Shown one piece after another: positions 15,922 through 22,595 of a stretch of 64,000 nt of DNA. The DNA is from Cyanobium sp. AMD-g (GTDB taxonomy: Bacteria; Cyanobacteriota; Cyanobacteriia; PCC-6307; Cyanobiaceae). Positions within the stretch are counted from its first letter, which is position 1; every line of letters starts with the position of its first letter. A program made the translations under genes and the position numbers. The stretch is from the NCBI RefSeq assembly GCF_024346395.1, contig NZ_JAGQCW010000003.1, positions 186,001 through 250,000 on the forward strand, written 5' to 3'. Under the pieces are notes generated by a model. The model saw only the letters and a program-made list of their open reading frames with translations, ran no database searches and had not been told where the DNA came from.

Positions 15922-16572
15922 TCAGGGCGCCAGCCGCTCGATGGTCCAGGCCCCGCCGTCGGGCCGGTAACGGAAGCGATCGTGCAGGCGGTTGGTGCGG
16001 CCCTGCCAGAACTCGAACTCGAAAGGCACCACCCGCAGGCCGCCCCAGGCCGGCGGCAGCGGCACCTCGCCATCGGCGAAGCGGCGCTTCATGGCGTCCC
16101 ACTGCATCTCCAGGATCGAGCGGGAGCCGATCACGGCGCTCTGCTGCGACACCCAGGCCCCCAGCCGGCTGCCGACCGGGCGCGAGAGGAAGTAGGCCAG
16201 CGATTCGGCGGCGCTGATCCGCTCGGCCCGGCCCAGGATGGCCACCTGCCGCTCCAGCCCGTACCAGGGGAACAGCAGGCTCACCTCCGGATGGGCGCCG
16301 ATCTCGTTGGCCTTGCGGCTTTCGTAGTGGGTGAAGAACACAAAGCCGCGCGCATCAAAGGCCTTGAGCAGCACGGTGCGGGCGCTGGGGCGAACCCCAT
16401 CGCTGGTGCCCAGCACCATGGCGTTGGGTTCGTCCAGAGCGGCGGCCACCGCCTGATCGAACCAGCGGCGGAACTGCGCCACCGGATCGTCGGCCAGATC
16501 CCCCCGCCGCAGGTCCTGGCGCCGGTAGTCGCGGCGCAGCTGGGCGGGGTCGGTGGGCGGCTTGGTGCCCAT
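15922..16572 (-). CDS. pdxH: Pyridoxamine 5'-phosphate oxidase
   Basis: This 216-residue FMN enzyme oxidises pyridoxine or pyridoxamine phosphate to pyridoxal 5'-phosphate, the last step of B6 salvage. Family features include the N-terminal [19 protein letters not shown], the FMN-binding [27 protein letters not shown], the QSAVIGSR segment, and the C-terminal [18 protein letters not shown] with the substrate-binding R-x-H. Length is normal for the family. It seems to be a single gene, divergent from the MNT/HEPN module. Confidence 0.95.
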   Translation of the reverse strand: MGTKPPTDPAQLRRDYRRQDLRRGDLADDPVAQFRRWFDQAVAAALDEPNAMVLGTSDGVRPSARTVLLKAFDARGFVFFTHYESRKANEIGAHPEVSLLFPWYGLERQVAILGRAERISAAESLAYFLSRPVGSRLGAWVSQQSAVIGSRSILEMQWDAMKRRFADGEVPLPPAWGGLRVVPFEFEFWQGRTNRLHDRFRYRPDGGAWTIERLAP

Positions 16573-16610
16573 CGGATGGCTGCCTGGATGGCTTCAAACT
16601 AGGTAAGGGA

Positions 16611-16997
16611 ATGGCTGTAGGCAGACGCGGCCCGAGCGAAGCTATGGCCATGGCCACCCTCCAGCAGCTCCGCGCCGAGCGCCGCCGCGAACGTCTTCAG
16701 GCTCTGCAGCACGGGGCCGACACGCTGGTGGCGGGGCGTCCGGGATTGGAGGTGTGGCTGTTCGGTTCCTGGGCCCGGGGCGATTGGGACAGCGGCTCCG
16801 ATGTGGACCTGATCGCCGTGGCGCCGACCCGCCAGGAAGCCGACGCGTTTGCCGATGGCCTCCTCTCGGCCTGCCTGGGGGATGACGTGATCGCCCTGGA
16901 CGCCGCCCAGTGGCAGGAGCGCCTTCATTCTCAGGATCCCCACTGGCGAGGCATCGCCCGTGATGCGATCCGGTTGACGCCGCGGGATGGACGATGA
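16611..16997 (+). CDS. MNT-type nucleotidyltransferase antitoxin
   Basis: This protein (128 residues from this ATG; an internal ATG at 16644 is also possible) is a minimal nucleotidyltransferase. The catalytic motif GSWARGDWDSGSDVDLI has the GS-x10-D-x-D pattern with Asp64 and Asp66. Its stop overlaps the start of the HEPN gene (ATGA), the usual layout of MNT/HEPN toxin-antitoxin modules. In studied pairs the MNT protein neutralises the HEPN RNase by adding AMP to it. Confidence 0.85.
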   Translation: MAVGRRGPSEAMAMATLQQLRAERRRERLQALQHGADTLVAGRPGLEVWLFGSWARGDWDSGSDVDLIAVAPTRQEADAFADGLLSACLGDDVIALDAAQWQERLHSQDPHWRGIARDAIRLTPRDGR

Positions 16998-17383
16998 CAC
17001 CACGGGTGGAGGCCGGGCTGCGGCAGGCCGACAACGACCTGGCGATGGCCGGATACGCCGTGGATGGCGGCTTCCATGCCCAGGCCTGCTACCACGCCAG
17101 CCAGGAGGCAGAAAAAGCCCTGAAGGCCATCCTGATCAGCCTCGATTCTGAGCCGCGCCAGACCCACGCGCTGGAGGCACTGGTCAGTTCGCTGGCCGCT
17201 GCCGGCGTGCCGACAGAGCCCCTGACGGGACTGCGCCTCAATGCCCTGAGCCGGATGAACAGCGCCACCCGCTACCCGGATGGGGACCAGGCGCCCAGTG
17301 ACCTGTTCGACCGGGTGGATGCCGACATGGCGATCGCCACCGCCAAGAATGTGCTGGCCTTCGTGCACTCGCTGATGCCATGA
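16994..17383 (+). CDS. HEPN-domain toxin of an MNT/HEPN module
   Basis: The 129-residue all-helical protein has the HEPN signature ACYHASQEAEKALKAILIS near residue 31-49 and the later SRMNSATRYPDG block, where the Arg-Tyr region carries the conserved residues of the HEPN RNase and AMPylation site. It follows the nucleotidyltransferase with a four-base overlap. HEPN toxins of this class cleave RNA. The pair looks intact, unlike the PIN genes further on. Confidence 0.85.
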   Translation: MTPRVEAGLRQADNDLAMAGYAVDGGFHAQACYHASQEAEKALKAILISLDSEPRQTHALEALVSSLAAAGVPTEPLTGLRLNALSRMNSATRYPDGDQAPSDLFDRVDADMAIATAKNVLAFVHSLMP

Positions 17384-17423
17384 ACCGGGAGCACCCCTTC
17401 AACCTGTCTCCACGTGGCCTCCC

Positions 17424-18116
17424 TCAGAGCCCCGCCGGCAGCATCACGGGTTCCGGATCCCTGAGGATCCACAAGAGGGAGGCGGAGAGCAGGGCACTGA
17501 AGAAGCACCACACCGAGGCGAAGGCATGGCCGAAGGCCAGGTGCGCCACCAGGAACGCGCCGAGCACCCCGGTGGCGAACCAGCGCAGCCGCAGCGAGGC
17601 GCTGAGCAGCAGCGGCGCGATCACGACGACCCCATAGGCCGTGCTGCCGAGCCCCAGGTTGATCCACGGGTCCACCAGCGAGTGGGTTTGGTAGTCGAGG
17701 GAGCCCTGCACCACCGCCGGCTGGAAGAGGGACGGATCGAGCACCAGCGGCAGCCACAGCACCCCGCCGATGAGCAGGCCCAGCACCAGCAGCCCCACCA
17801 GCAGCCGGCGCCGCAGGGGCGGCGGCGCATGCAGGTTCAGCCGCAGCCCGCACCAGGGAAACCAGACCAGCCAGAAGGCATAGGCGAAGAACAGGTAGCC
17901 CAGCGCCGCGGCGTGGGTCAGCCGATCGGAGCCGCCGGGGGCGAGGCCCAGCCAGACCACGCCCTCGAGCGCCTGCTGCAGCGAAAAGAGCAGGGGCGTG
18001 ACGGCCAGGGGCAGCAGATCGTCGCGTTGCCGCTCGCGCACGTCGCGCATGCTGGCCACGCCAAGGGGCAGCAGGGCGGCCGCCAGCACGAGGCTGGCGC
18101 TGCTGGAGAAGCACAT
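17424..18116 (-). CDS. DUF6629-type multi-helix membrane protein
   Basis: This 230-residue membrane protein starts with the family hallmark MCFSSSAS and contains about seven hydrophobic helices. The stretch LFSLQQALEGVVWLGL (helix 2) and the aromatic AFWLVWFPWCGLRLN (helix 3) match this family, which is found in cyanobacteria and actinobacteria. No catalytic motif is obvious. Function is unknown. It is convergent with the HEPN gene, 40 bases away. Confidence 0.7.
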   Translation of the reverse strand: MCFSSSASLVLAAALLPLGVASMRDVRERQRDDLLPLAVTPLLFSLQQALEGVVWLGLAPGGSDRLTHAAALGYLFFAYAFWLVWFPWCGLRLNLHAPPPLRRRLLVGLLVLGLLIGGVLWLPLVLDPSLFQPAVVQGSLDYQTHSLVDPWINLGLGSTAYGVVVIAPLLLSASLRLRWFATGVLGAFLVAHLAFGHAFASVWCFFSALLSASLLWILRDPEPVMLPAGL

Positions 18117-18251
18117 GGGCGTGGAGCCGTCTCCGGCAGCAGCGGGTTCCTCTCAGCCTGGCGCGGCGGGGGGGGGCCATGCATCGGGCGCCGGCGATGC
18201 CCATCGAGCTGTGACACCGGTGGCACTTCCCTGTGTTGCCGCCCCAGCCCC

Positions 18252-18620
18252 TTGGCCACCCGCGCCGTTTACTCGTTCACCGGCTTTCCCGGCGTCCCGG
18301 AGCGCCACCTCTACCTCCACCACGACGGCTACCCAACCGGCGCCGCCTGGCGCTTCGCCTCGGCCCTGCGCCAGCGGCCGGAGCCGGAGGCCTTTGCGGC
18401 GGCGTTCCTGGCCAGCCAGCCCGGCGCCGAACCCCTGGCCGCCCCCGCCCAGGCCGCCGATGCCGAGTACCGCTACCGGGTGCAGTTGCTGGCGGGCGGC
18501 GGCGCGCTGCAGGTGACCTGCTGGCGGCGGCTGCCGGGCGGCGCCACCTGGCAGCCCCGCTGCGGGCCGATGGCCCTGGAGCTGTTCATCCGGCGCTTCC
18601 TGCCGGGGGATCCGCTGTGA
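18252..18620 (+). CDS. Hypothetical protein, probable TTG start
   Basis: This 122-residue soluble protein has no recognised domain. The reading frame is open for more than 1 kb upstream, but only because it runs opposite the DUF6629 gene. The likely start is the TTG giving (M)ATRAVYSFTGFPGVPERHLYLHHDGYPTG, where the protein-like part begins; there is no ATG in a sensible position. The aromatic and His-rich block near residue 20 and an Ala-rich helix (AAFLASQPGAEPLAAPAQAAD) are visible. No signal peptide. I infer a cytoplasmic protein. Confidence 0.55.
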   Translation: MATRAVYSFTGFPGVPERHLYLHHDGYPTGAAWRFASALRQRPEPEAFAAAFLASQPGAEPLAAPAQAADAEYRYRVQLLAGGGALQVTCWRRLPGGATWQPRCGPMALELFIRRFLPGDPL

Positions 18621-18642
18621 GCCGGGGGGATCGGTCTCCAGC

Positions 18643-18662
18643 CGTACAGTAACGCGTACATG
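18643..18662. promoter_or_regulatory. Putative YefM-type autoregulatory site
   Basis: Two GTACA units (18644-18648 and 18656-18660) lie just before the antitoxin gene. YefM/Phd-type antitoxins often bind paired TGTACA-like elements over their own promoter, so this is the expected place for autoregulation. The match is by eye only. Confidence 0.35.
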
Positions 18663-18677
18663 TCGGAAGGTCTGCCG

Positions 18678-18929
18678 ATGGACGCCATCACCTACACCAC
18701 GGCCCGCGCCAACCTGGCCCAGACCATGAACCGGGTCTGTGCCGACCATGAGCCGCTGATCATTACCCGCAACGGGCAGAAATCGGTGGTGATGATGTCT
18801 CTGGAGGACTTCAAAGCCCTCGAGGAAACCGCCTATCTGCTGCGGGTCCCTGAAAATGCCAAGCGTCTGCTGGAGGCGACGGCCAGCCTGGACGCGGGCC
18901 AGGGCCGGGAGAGGAGCCTCAGCGAATGA
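18678..18929 (+). CDS. YefM/Phd-family antitoxin
   Basis: This 83-residue protein starts MDAITYTTARANLAQTMNRVC, the standard YefM N-terminus, then has the DNA-binding ITRNGQKSVVMMSLEDFKALEETAYLL block and a C-terminal toxin-binding tail. An ATG 18 bases upstream is in frame, but GGAAGG sits eight bases before the ATG at 18678 and decides the start. Its stop overlaps the toxin start (ATGA). It should neutralise the YoeB toxin and repress the operon. Confidence 0.9.
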   Translation: MDAITYTTARANLAQTMNRVCADHEPLIITRNGQKSVVMMSLEDFKALEETAYLLRVPENAKRLLEATASLDAGQGRERSLSE

Positions 18930-19180
18930 GGCTGATCTTCGCTGAGCAGGCCTGGCAGGACTATCTCCACTGGCAGGCCACCGACAAGACCCTGCTCAAG
19001 CGCATCAACGCACTGATCAAGGAAGCGTCTCAGACGCCCTATTCAGGCACCGGCAAGCCGGAAGCCCTGAAACACGCCCTGGCTGGCTATTGGTCACGCC
19101 GCACCAACGACGAGCACCGCATGGTCTACAAGGTCGACGGTGACGCCCTGCTGCTGGCCCAGCTGCGGTATCACTACTGA
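18926..19180 (+). CDS. YoeB/Txe-family mRNA interferase toxin
   Basis: This 84-residue RelE-fold toxin matches YoeB in length and motifs: AWQDYLHWQATDKTLLKRINALIKEA, the G-x-G-K-P-E-x-L-K stretch (GTGKPEALKHALAGYWSRR) containing the catalytic Glu, then DEHRMVYKV with the catalytic Arg, and the C-terminal RYHY with the catalytic His and Tyr. All the expected catalytic residues are visible, so it should be active. YoeB cleaves mRNA on the ribosome. It forms an overlapping pair with the antitoxin. Confidence 0.92.
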   Translation: MRLIFAEQAWQDYLHWQATDKTLLKRINALIKEASQTPYSGTGKPEALKHALAGYWSRRTNDEHRMVYKVDGDALLLAQLRYHY

Positions 19181-19237
19181 CCCCGATAACCCCGCTTCCA
19201 GAAGCGCCGCACCTGCTGGGGCCAGTCGCAGCAGGCC

Positions 19238-19461
19238 CTAACTGCCCAGCCAGTCCTGGGGAAGGTGGGCCAGAGAGCGGAATTCAGGATCCTTGTGCAC
19301 CAGCACCGCCCCCTCCAGCTCAGCGGCGGCGGCGATCCAGGCATCGGCCACGGAGAGGGGCAGGGAGCGCTGCAGCAGTTCGGCGACGCGCGCTCCGCGC
19401 CGGCTTCGTTGTCACGCAGGGCCAGCAGGGCGGAGGTGTCAAGCAGCCAGCGGCCGGCCAT
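19238..19461 (-). pseudogene. Broken PIN-domain (VapC-type) toxin
   Basis: The first frame gives MAGRWLLDTSALLALRDNEAG, a normal PIN start with the first acidic residue in LLDTSALL. After AER the frame shifts, and the remaining PIN C-terminus (RVAELLQRSLPLSVADAWIA and then ELEGAVLVHKDPEFRSL) continues in another frame to a stop at 19238. The joined product is only about 74 residues instead of about 130, so there is an internal deletion as well as a frameshift. The conserved SVADAWIAA motif, which carries a metal-binding Asp, is out of frame. The gene should be dead. Confidence 0.75.
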
Positions 19462-19575
19462 CAGGCCTCCTGCTGGCGATCGTGGCGGCGATCGGCGAGC
19501 AGACGGGTGGTGGCGCCTCCGGCGCCGGAGCCGCGGAAGGCGGTGATCGGATCCAGGGCAACGGGAACCACACGG
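19461..19575 (-). pseudogene. C-terminal remnant of the cognate antitoxin
   Basis: Directly upstream of the broken PIN gene, on the same strand, the frame reads RSRVVPVALDPITAFRGSG, then GGATTRLLADRRHDRQQEA and a stop that overlaps the PIN ATG (TGATG). The DPI-x-AFRGSG-x-GG-x-T-x-RLLADR pattern is typical of the C-terminus of AbrB-type antitoxins paired with PIN toxins. The DNA-binding N-terminus is missing: the homology ends where the 247-bp direct repeat begins. This suggests replacement by the repeat insertion or a deletion. Confidence 0.55.
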
Positions 19576-19818
19576 CTGCGCACACGCCTGAGCACCGATG
19601 AGCTGCGCGCCCTCACGCGCGGCAGCGACCCCTGATGGTGCTGGTGGATTCGACTGTGATCCTAGATGTGGCCAGGCAGGATCCGCACTGGCGCCGCTGG
19701 AGCCGCCAGCGATGGAAGGACGCTCTGACTGCCGGGCCGGTGGTGATCAATGTGATCGTCTACGGCGAGATCGCGTCTGCCTGCGAGTGGATCGAGGTGG
19801 TGAATGAGATCCTGCCGG
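19572..19818 (+). repeat. 247-bp direct repeat, copy 1
   Basis: This block is nearly identical to 20781-21027, with about a dozen base differences and the same length. It contains the last 18 codons of an antitoxin-like frame (RTRLSTDELRALTRGSDP and stop) and the first 61 codons of a PIN gene. An intact AbrB/Doc module lies between the copies. Recombination between them would delete that module. Confidence 0.85.
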
Positions 19819-19934
19819 ATGTCCTGATCGGCGCCCATGCCCTGGTGGAGCGGATCCCGGTCCTGGAGCTGGTCACCCCAAAGCGGCGAAGCTCCGTCCA
19901 CCCCCGGGACCATCGGCAGGAACCTCGGGGATGA
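19635..19934 (+). pseudogene. PIN-domain toxin with internal deletion (copy 1)
   Basis: The first 61 residues (starting MVLVDSTVILDVARQD and ending IEVVNEILP) are a normal PIN N-terminus with the Asp of LVDSTVILD and the Glu of VYGEI. The protein then jumps straight to DVLIGAHALVERIPVLE, which is the late PIN motif with a metal-binding Asp, and ends in an unrelated tail. The central 40 or so residues are absent. Copy 2 at 20844 keeps that centre but lacks the DVLIGAHA part. The start overlaps the stop of an antitoxin-like remnant (TGATG). On the opposite strand, 19873-19995 could encode a 40-residue peptide (MLLTGSIDLSIGDLSGSD and on), probably also a fragment. Confidence 0.7.
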
Positions 19935-20021
19935 ATGCGGCGTCGGAGCCGCTCAGGTCGCCGATGCTGAGATCGATGGACCCGGTGAGTAGCATAGAAA
20001 TGTAATTTCGCTTGCCGAGTG

Positions 20022-20249
20022 ATGGTGCGTGAGCTGAAGCTGCGGCAAGTCGGTGGCTCCATCGCCGCCACGCTCCCCAAGGACATGGCTGATCGGCTCC
20101 ATCTGGCCGCCGGCGATCGGCTGCTGGCGATCGAAACCGACCAAGGGATCCTGCTCACGCCCTTCGATCCCACGGTCCAGGAGGCCCTGGTCATTGCGTC
20201 GAACGTGTCCGGCACCTACCGCAACGCCTTGCGGCAACTGGCGCAGTAA
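20022..20249 (+). CDS. AbrB/MazE-type antitoxin of a Doc module
   Basis: This 75-residue protein has a SpoVT-AbrB swapped-hairpin domain: VRELKLRQVGGSIAATLPKDMADRL, followed by LAAGDRLLAIETDQGILLTPFD. It lacks the usual Phd fold, but pairs of AbrB-type antitoxin with Doc toxins are common. A GTG directly before the ATG is an alternative start. It sits seven bases upstream of doc in the same direction, and the two are probably co-transcribed. Confidence 0.85.
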   Translation: MVRELKLRQVGGSIAATLPKDMADRLHLAAGDRLLAIETDQGILLTPFDPTVQEALVIASNVSGTYRNALRQLAQ

Positions 20250-20256
20250 GGGACCC

Positions 20257-20652
20257 ATGGCCGAGCCGCGATGGTTACCGCGGCTCGTGATCGAGGCCGT
20301 CCACCTCGATCAGCTGCGCGAACACGGAGGGCTGCGTGGCCTTCGTGACGAACACGCCCTCGAAGCCGCTCTGGCTCGCCCACGGCAGCGCTGGAATTTT
20401 GAGCCGGAATCCGACCTCGCCACCCTGGCGGCGGCGTATGCCTTCGGATTGGTCAAGGCCCATGCCTTTCACGACGGCAACAAGCGCACTGCTTTCCTCG
20501 CAGCGGTGATCTTTCTTGGCCTCAACGGTGTCGATCTCGTGGCTGAAGAAGAGGCCGTGGTGCAGGTGATGCTGGCGCTGGCAGCGGGTGAATGCTCGGA
20601 ACGCGCGCTGGAAACATGGCTGCGCTCCCACCTGCAGGCTCACAGGGGTTGA
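20257..20652 (+). CDS. doc: Doc-type (Fic fold) toxin
   Basis: The 131-residue protein has the Doc motif HAFHDGNKRTAF (H-x-F-x-D/E-G-N-K-R), which in Doc phosphorylates elongation factor Tu rather than adding AMP. Other Doc features are the N-terminal GLRDEHALEAALARPRQRW and DLATLAAAYAFGLVKAH. Catalytic His and the anion-binding GNKR are intact. It follows its antitoxin by seven bases. It is enclosed by the two 247-bp repeats that carry broken PIN genes. Confidence 0.9.
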   Translation: MAEPRWLPRLVIEAVHLDQLREHGGLRGLRDEHALEAALARPRQRWNFEPESDLATLAAAYAFGLVKAHAFHDGNKRTAFLAAVIFLGLNGVDLVAEEEAVVQVMLALAAGECSERALETWLRSHLQAHRG

Positions 20653-20780
20653 TCTTTTCCTGCCGCCGCGCCCTCAAGAACACGATCGCCTGAATGAATT
20701 CTCTGCGGCAATCGTCATTCAGGTGGTCTGGGAGAGCCAACCCAGCCGGGGGGCTGAGGGGTGCAGCGCCTGCGGCAGAG

Positions 20781-21027
20781 ACGGTTGCGCACACGCCTGA
20801 GCACCGATGAGCTGCGCGCCCTCACGCTCGGCAGCGAACCCTGATGGTGCTGGTGGATTCGACAGTGATCCTCGATGTGGCCAGGCAGGATCCGCACTGG
20901 CGCCGCTGGAGCCGCCAGCAATGGAAGGACGCTCTGACTGCCGGGCCGGTGGTGATCAATGTGATCCTCTACGGCGAGATCGCGTTTGCCTGCGAGCGGA
21001 TCGAGGTGGTGGATGAGATCCTGCCGG
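20781..21027 (+). repeat. 247-bp direct repeat, copy 2
   Basis: This is the partner of 19572-19818. It has the same antitoxin tail (RTRLSTDELRALTLGSEP and stop) and PIN N-terminus. Sequence similarity stops in both copies right after the codons for EILP, at the bases CTGCCGG, where the two PIN genes take different paths. The 130 bp before it (20653-20780) holds nothing I can recognise. Confidence 0.85.
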
Positions 21028-21203
21028 CCCACCTCTACCACTACCGCAGCATTCCCAGGGAAGCGGCCTTTCTGGCGGCCTGTGCCCATGGCGACGACCG
21101 CGAGCGTGGTGGCCAACGGCGGAGGATCCCGCTGCTGACGAGAGTCGCCCGCCGCTATCGCCAGGCGTTTCCTGGCCCTGAGCTGATCACCCTCCAGCGG
21201 TGA
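20844..21203 (+). pseudogene. PIN-domain toxin lacking the late metal-binding motif (copy 2)
   Basis: This 119-residue frame keeps the PIN N-terminus and centre (AHLYHYRSIPREAAFLAACAHGD) and the C-terminus (IPLLTRVARRYRQAFPGPEL), but the segment expected between RRRI and PLLTR, the ILPDxLIGAHA block with a metal-binding Asp, is missing. Copy 1 still has that block. The deletion is in frame, with GGATCC-like bases at the junction. It is likely inactive as a nuclease although the frame is open. It might still bind antitoxin. Confidence 0.65.
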
Positions 21204-21274
21204 TTGAAGGCAAGGCGGTTCGGGCCTCCATGAGCTTTCGATCGTTTGGTCGAAGATGAGGCCATGGCGCTGGT

Positions 21275-21358
21275 TCAGCGGCTGCGCTGCAGACACCGAC
21301 CCAACTGAACCAGCCAGCCCAGCAGCTGCAGGCCGTAGACGAGGTGGTGCAGTTCGCC
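21275..21358 (-). pseudogene. Fragment of a b561-type cytochrome gene
   Basis: In this otherwise empty 350-bp gap the minus strand reads GELHHLVYGLQLLGWLVQLG and then a stop after seven more codons. This matches GQLHHLAYSLHLVAWLLIGL of the intact cytochrome gene at 28067-28600, including the paired His residues that bind haem. No start or other parts are seen. It is a leftover of a second copy. The rest of 21204-21557 shows no gene. Confidence 0.5.
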
Positions 21359-21557
21359 CGCACGCAGCCCGATTCATTGTTCCCATGGCGTTTGTATTGC
21401 ATGGAGTGAAGCTGTGCGGCGAACAGAAAGGCTGCGCGCCGGTCGGTCACATCATGGCCAGTACGATGGCCCATGAGGTTTCCTGTTCCCAGGGGCGAAG
21501 GTCACCCTTGCCGAAGGACGAGAAGGCGATCCCACTGTTCCTGTCTGGTGTCTCTTC

Positions 21558-22289
21558 ATGACGAAACAACTGCAGTTCTATGAGAACGCCGTGCCCGTCA
21601 GTGCCCAGCGGCATGCGGCCTGGTGCCTGGAGCGCCAGAGCGACTATGCGTATGCCAGCCAGTCGAATGTTGTGCCGCTCACGGCGGTGGAGTTTCCCTT
21701 CGCGGCGATGGAGTACTCGATTGTGTTCGTGGGTACCGAAGAGGCTCCCACGCCGGTGGTGCTGCTTGGCGTGAAACCCGAAGAGAATCTCTATCTGGAG
21801 GATGGCCATCGCTGGAAGGCCCGCTACATCCCGGCCTTCGTGCGGCGCTATCCTTTCGTGTTCGCCAAGGGCAACGAGGCCAACACCTACACCCTGTGCA
21901 TCGATGAGAGCTACGGGGGCTGGAATCAGGAGGGGCGTGGCAAGGCCCTGTTTGATGAAAACGGCAGTGGCACGGAGTATCTCAAGGGCATGATGAAGTT
22001 CGTGACGGACTTCCAGCGGGAGATCGCCCGCACCAGCAGCTTCTGCCAGAAGCTGAAGCAGCTGGATCTGTTGGATTCCATGGCGGCTCGCTTCAAGTTG
22101 GCGGATGGCAAGGATGCTGAGGTGAAAGGCTTCATGGCTGTGGATCGGCAGAAGCTGATCACTCTCCCCGGCGATACCCTGGTGGAGCTGGCGGGCAACG
22201 GCATGCTGGAGCTCATCTATGCCCACCTGCTTTCGATGCGGCACTTCGGGGAGCTGACCGAAACGCTTGCTGCTGGCAGCGGCGGCTGA
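21558..22289 (+). CDS. SapC family protein
   Basis: This 243-residue protein matches SapC: PLTAVEFPFAAMEYSIVF near residue 40, LEDGHRWKARYIPAFVRRYPFVFA near 80 and CIDESYGGW near 115. SapC was named for its location with S-layer export genes in Campylobacter and Caulobacter-like bacteria, and its own role is uncertain. There is no signal peptide. Here the neighbour is a very large repetitive surface-type protein on the opposite strand, 306 bp away. This supports a link to surface protein biology, but that is inference from position. Confidence 0.85.
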   Translation: MTKQLQFYENAVPVSAQRHAAWCLERQSDYAYASQSNVVPLTAVEFPFAAMEYSIVFVGTEEAPTPVVLLGVKPEENLYLEDGHRWKARYIPAFVRRYPFVFAKGNEANTYTLCIDESYGGWNQEGRGKALFDENGSGTEYLKGMMKFVTDFQREIARTSSFCQKLKQLDLLDSMAARFKLADGKDAEVKGFMAVDRQKLITLPGDTLVELAGNGMLELIYAHLLSMRHFGELTETLAAGSGG

Positions 22290-22503
22290 GCAAGGATGTC
22301 ACTGCCGATCGGTGTCGATCAAGCCTCATCCCCAGAAGCTCCTCTGCACTGAGAGGCGGCGGTGTGGCTTTGACCGCAAGAGGAGGGAAGATCAGCGCGG
22401 AGACCTGACCGAGACAGTGCCGGAGCATCCGTCAAGCATGCTTGAAGCCACGTCTGGTGTTCATGTGGCCTGTTTTCCATAGGGAAGCATGGAACAGCAA
22501 TGA

Positions 22504-22528
22504 AAAAGGTGGGTAGGGCCCACCTTTT
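22504..22528 (-). terminator. Intrinsic terminator of the large surface protein gene
   Basis: A perfect 10-bp stem (AAAAGGTGGG with CCCACCTTTT) encloses a 5-base loop. Read on the minus strand, it ends in CCCACCTTTTTC, a good U-tract, 67 bases after the stop of the 1242-residue gene. On the plus strand it could also help stop sapC transcription. The remaining 22290-22595 gap shows no gene. Confidence 0.8.
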
Positions 22529-22595
22529 GGTATTGGCTGACGAAGGCATCAGCTTACGGAGGATGGATGCGACTGGAAGGCCATGGGCTCATCGG

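Noticed and set aside
16611-21203. Integrase, transposase or attachment sites around the toxin-antitoxin zone
   Set aside because: No recombinase gene and no tRNA-linked repeat was found; the only repeat is the 247-bp one.
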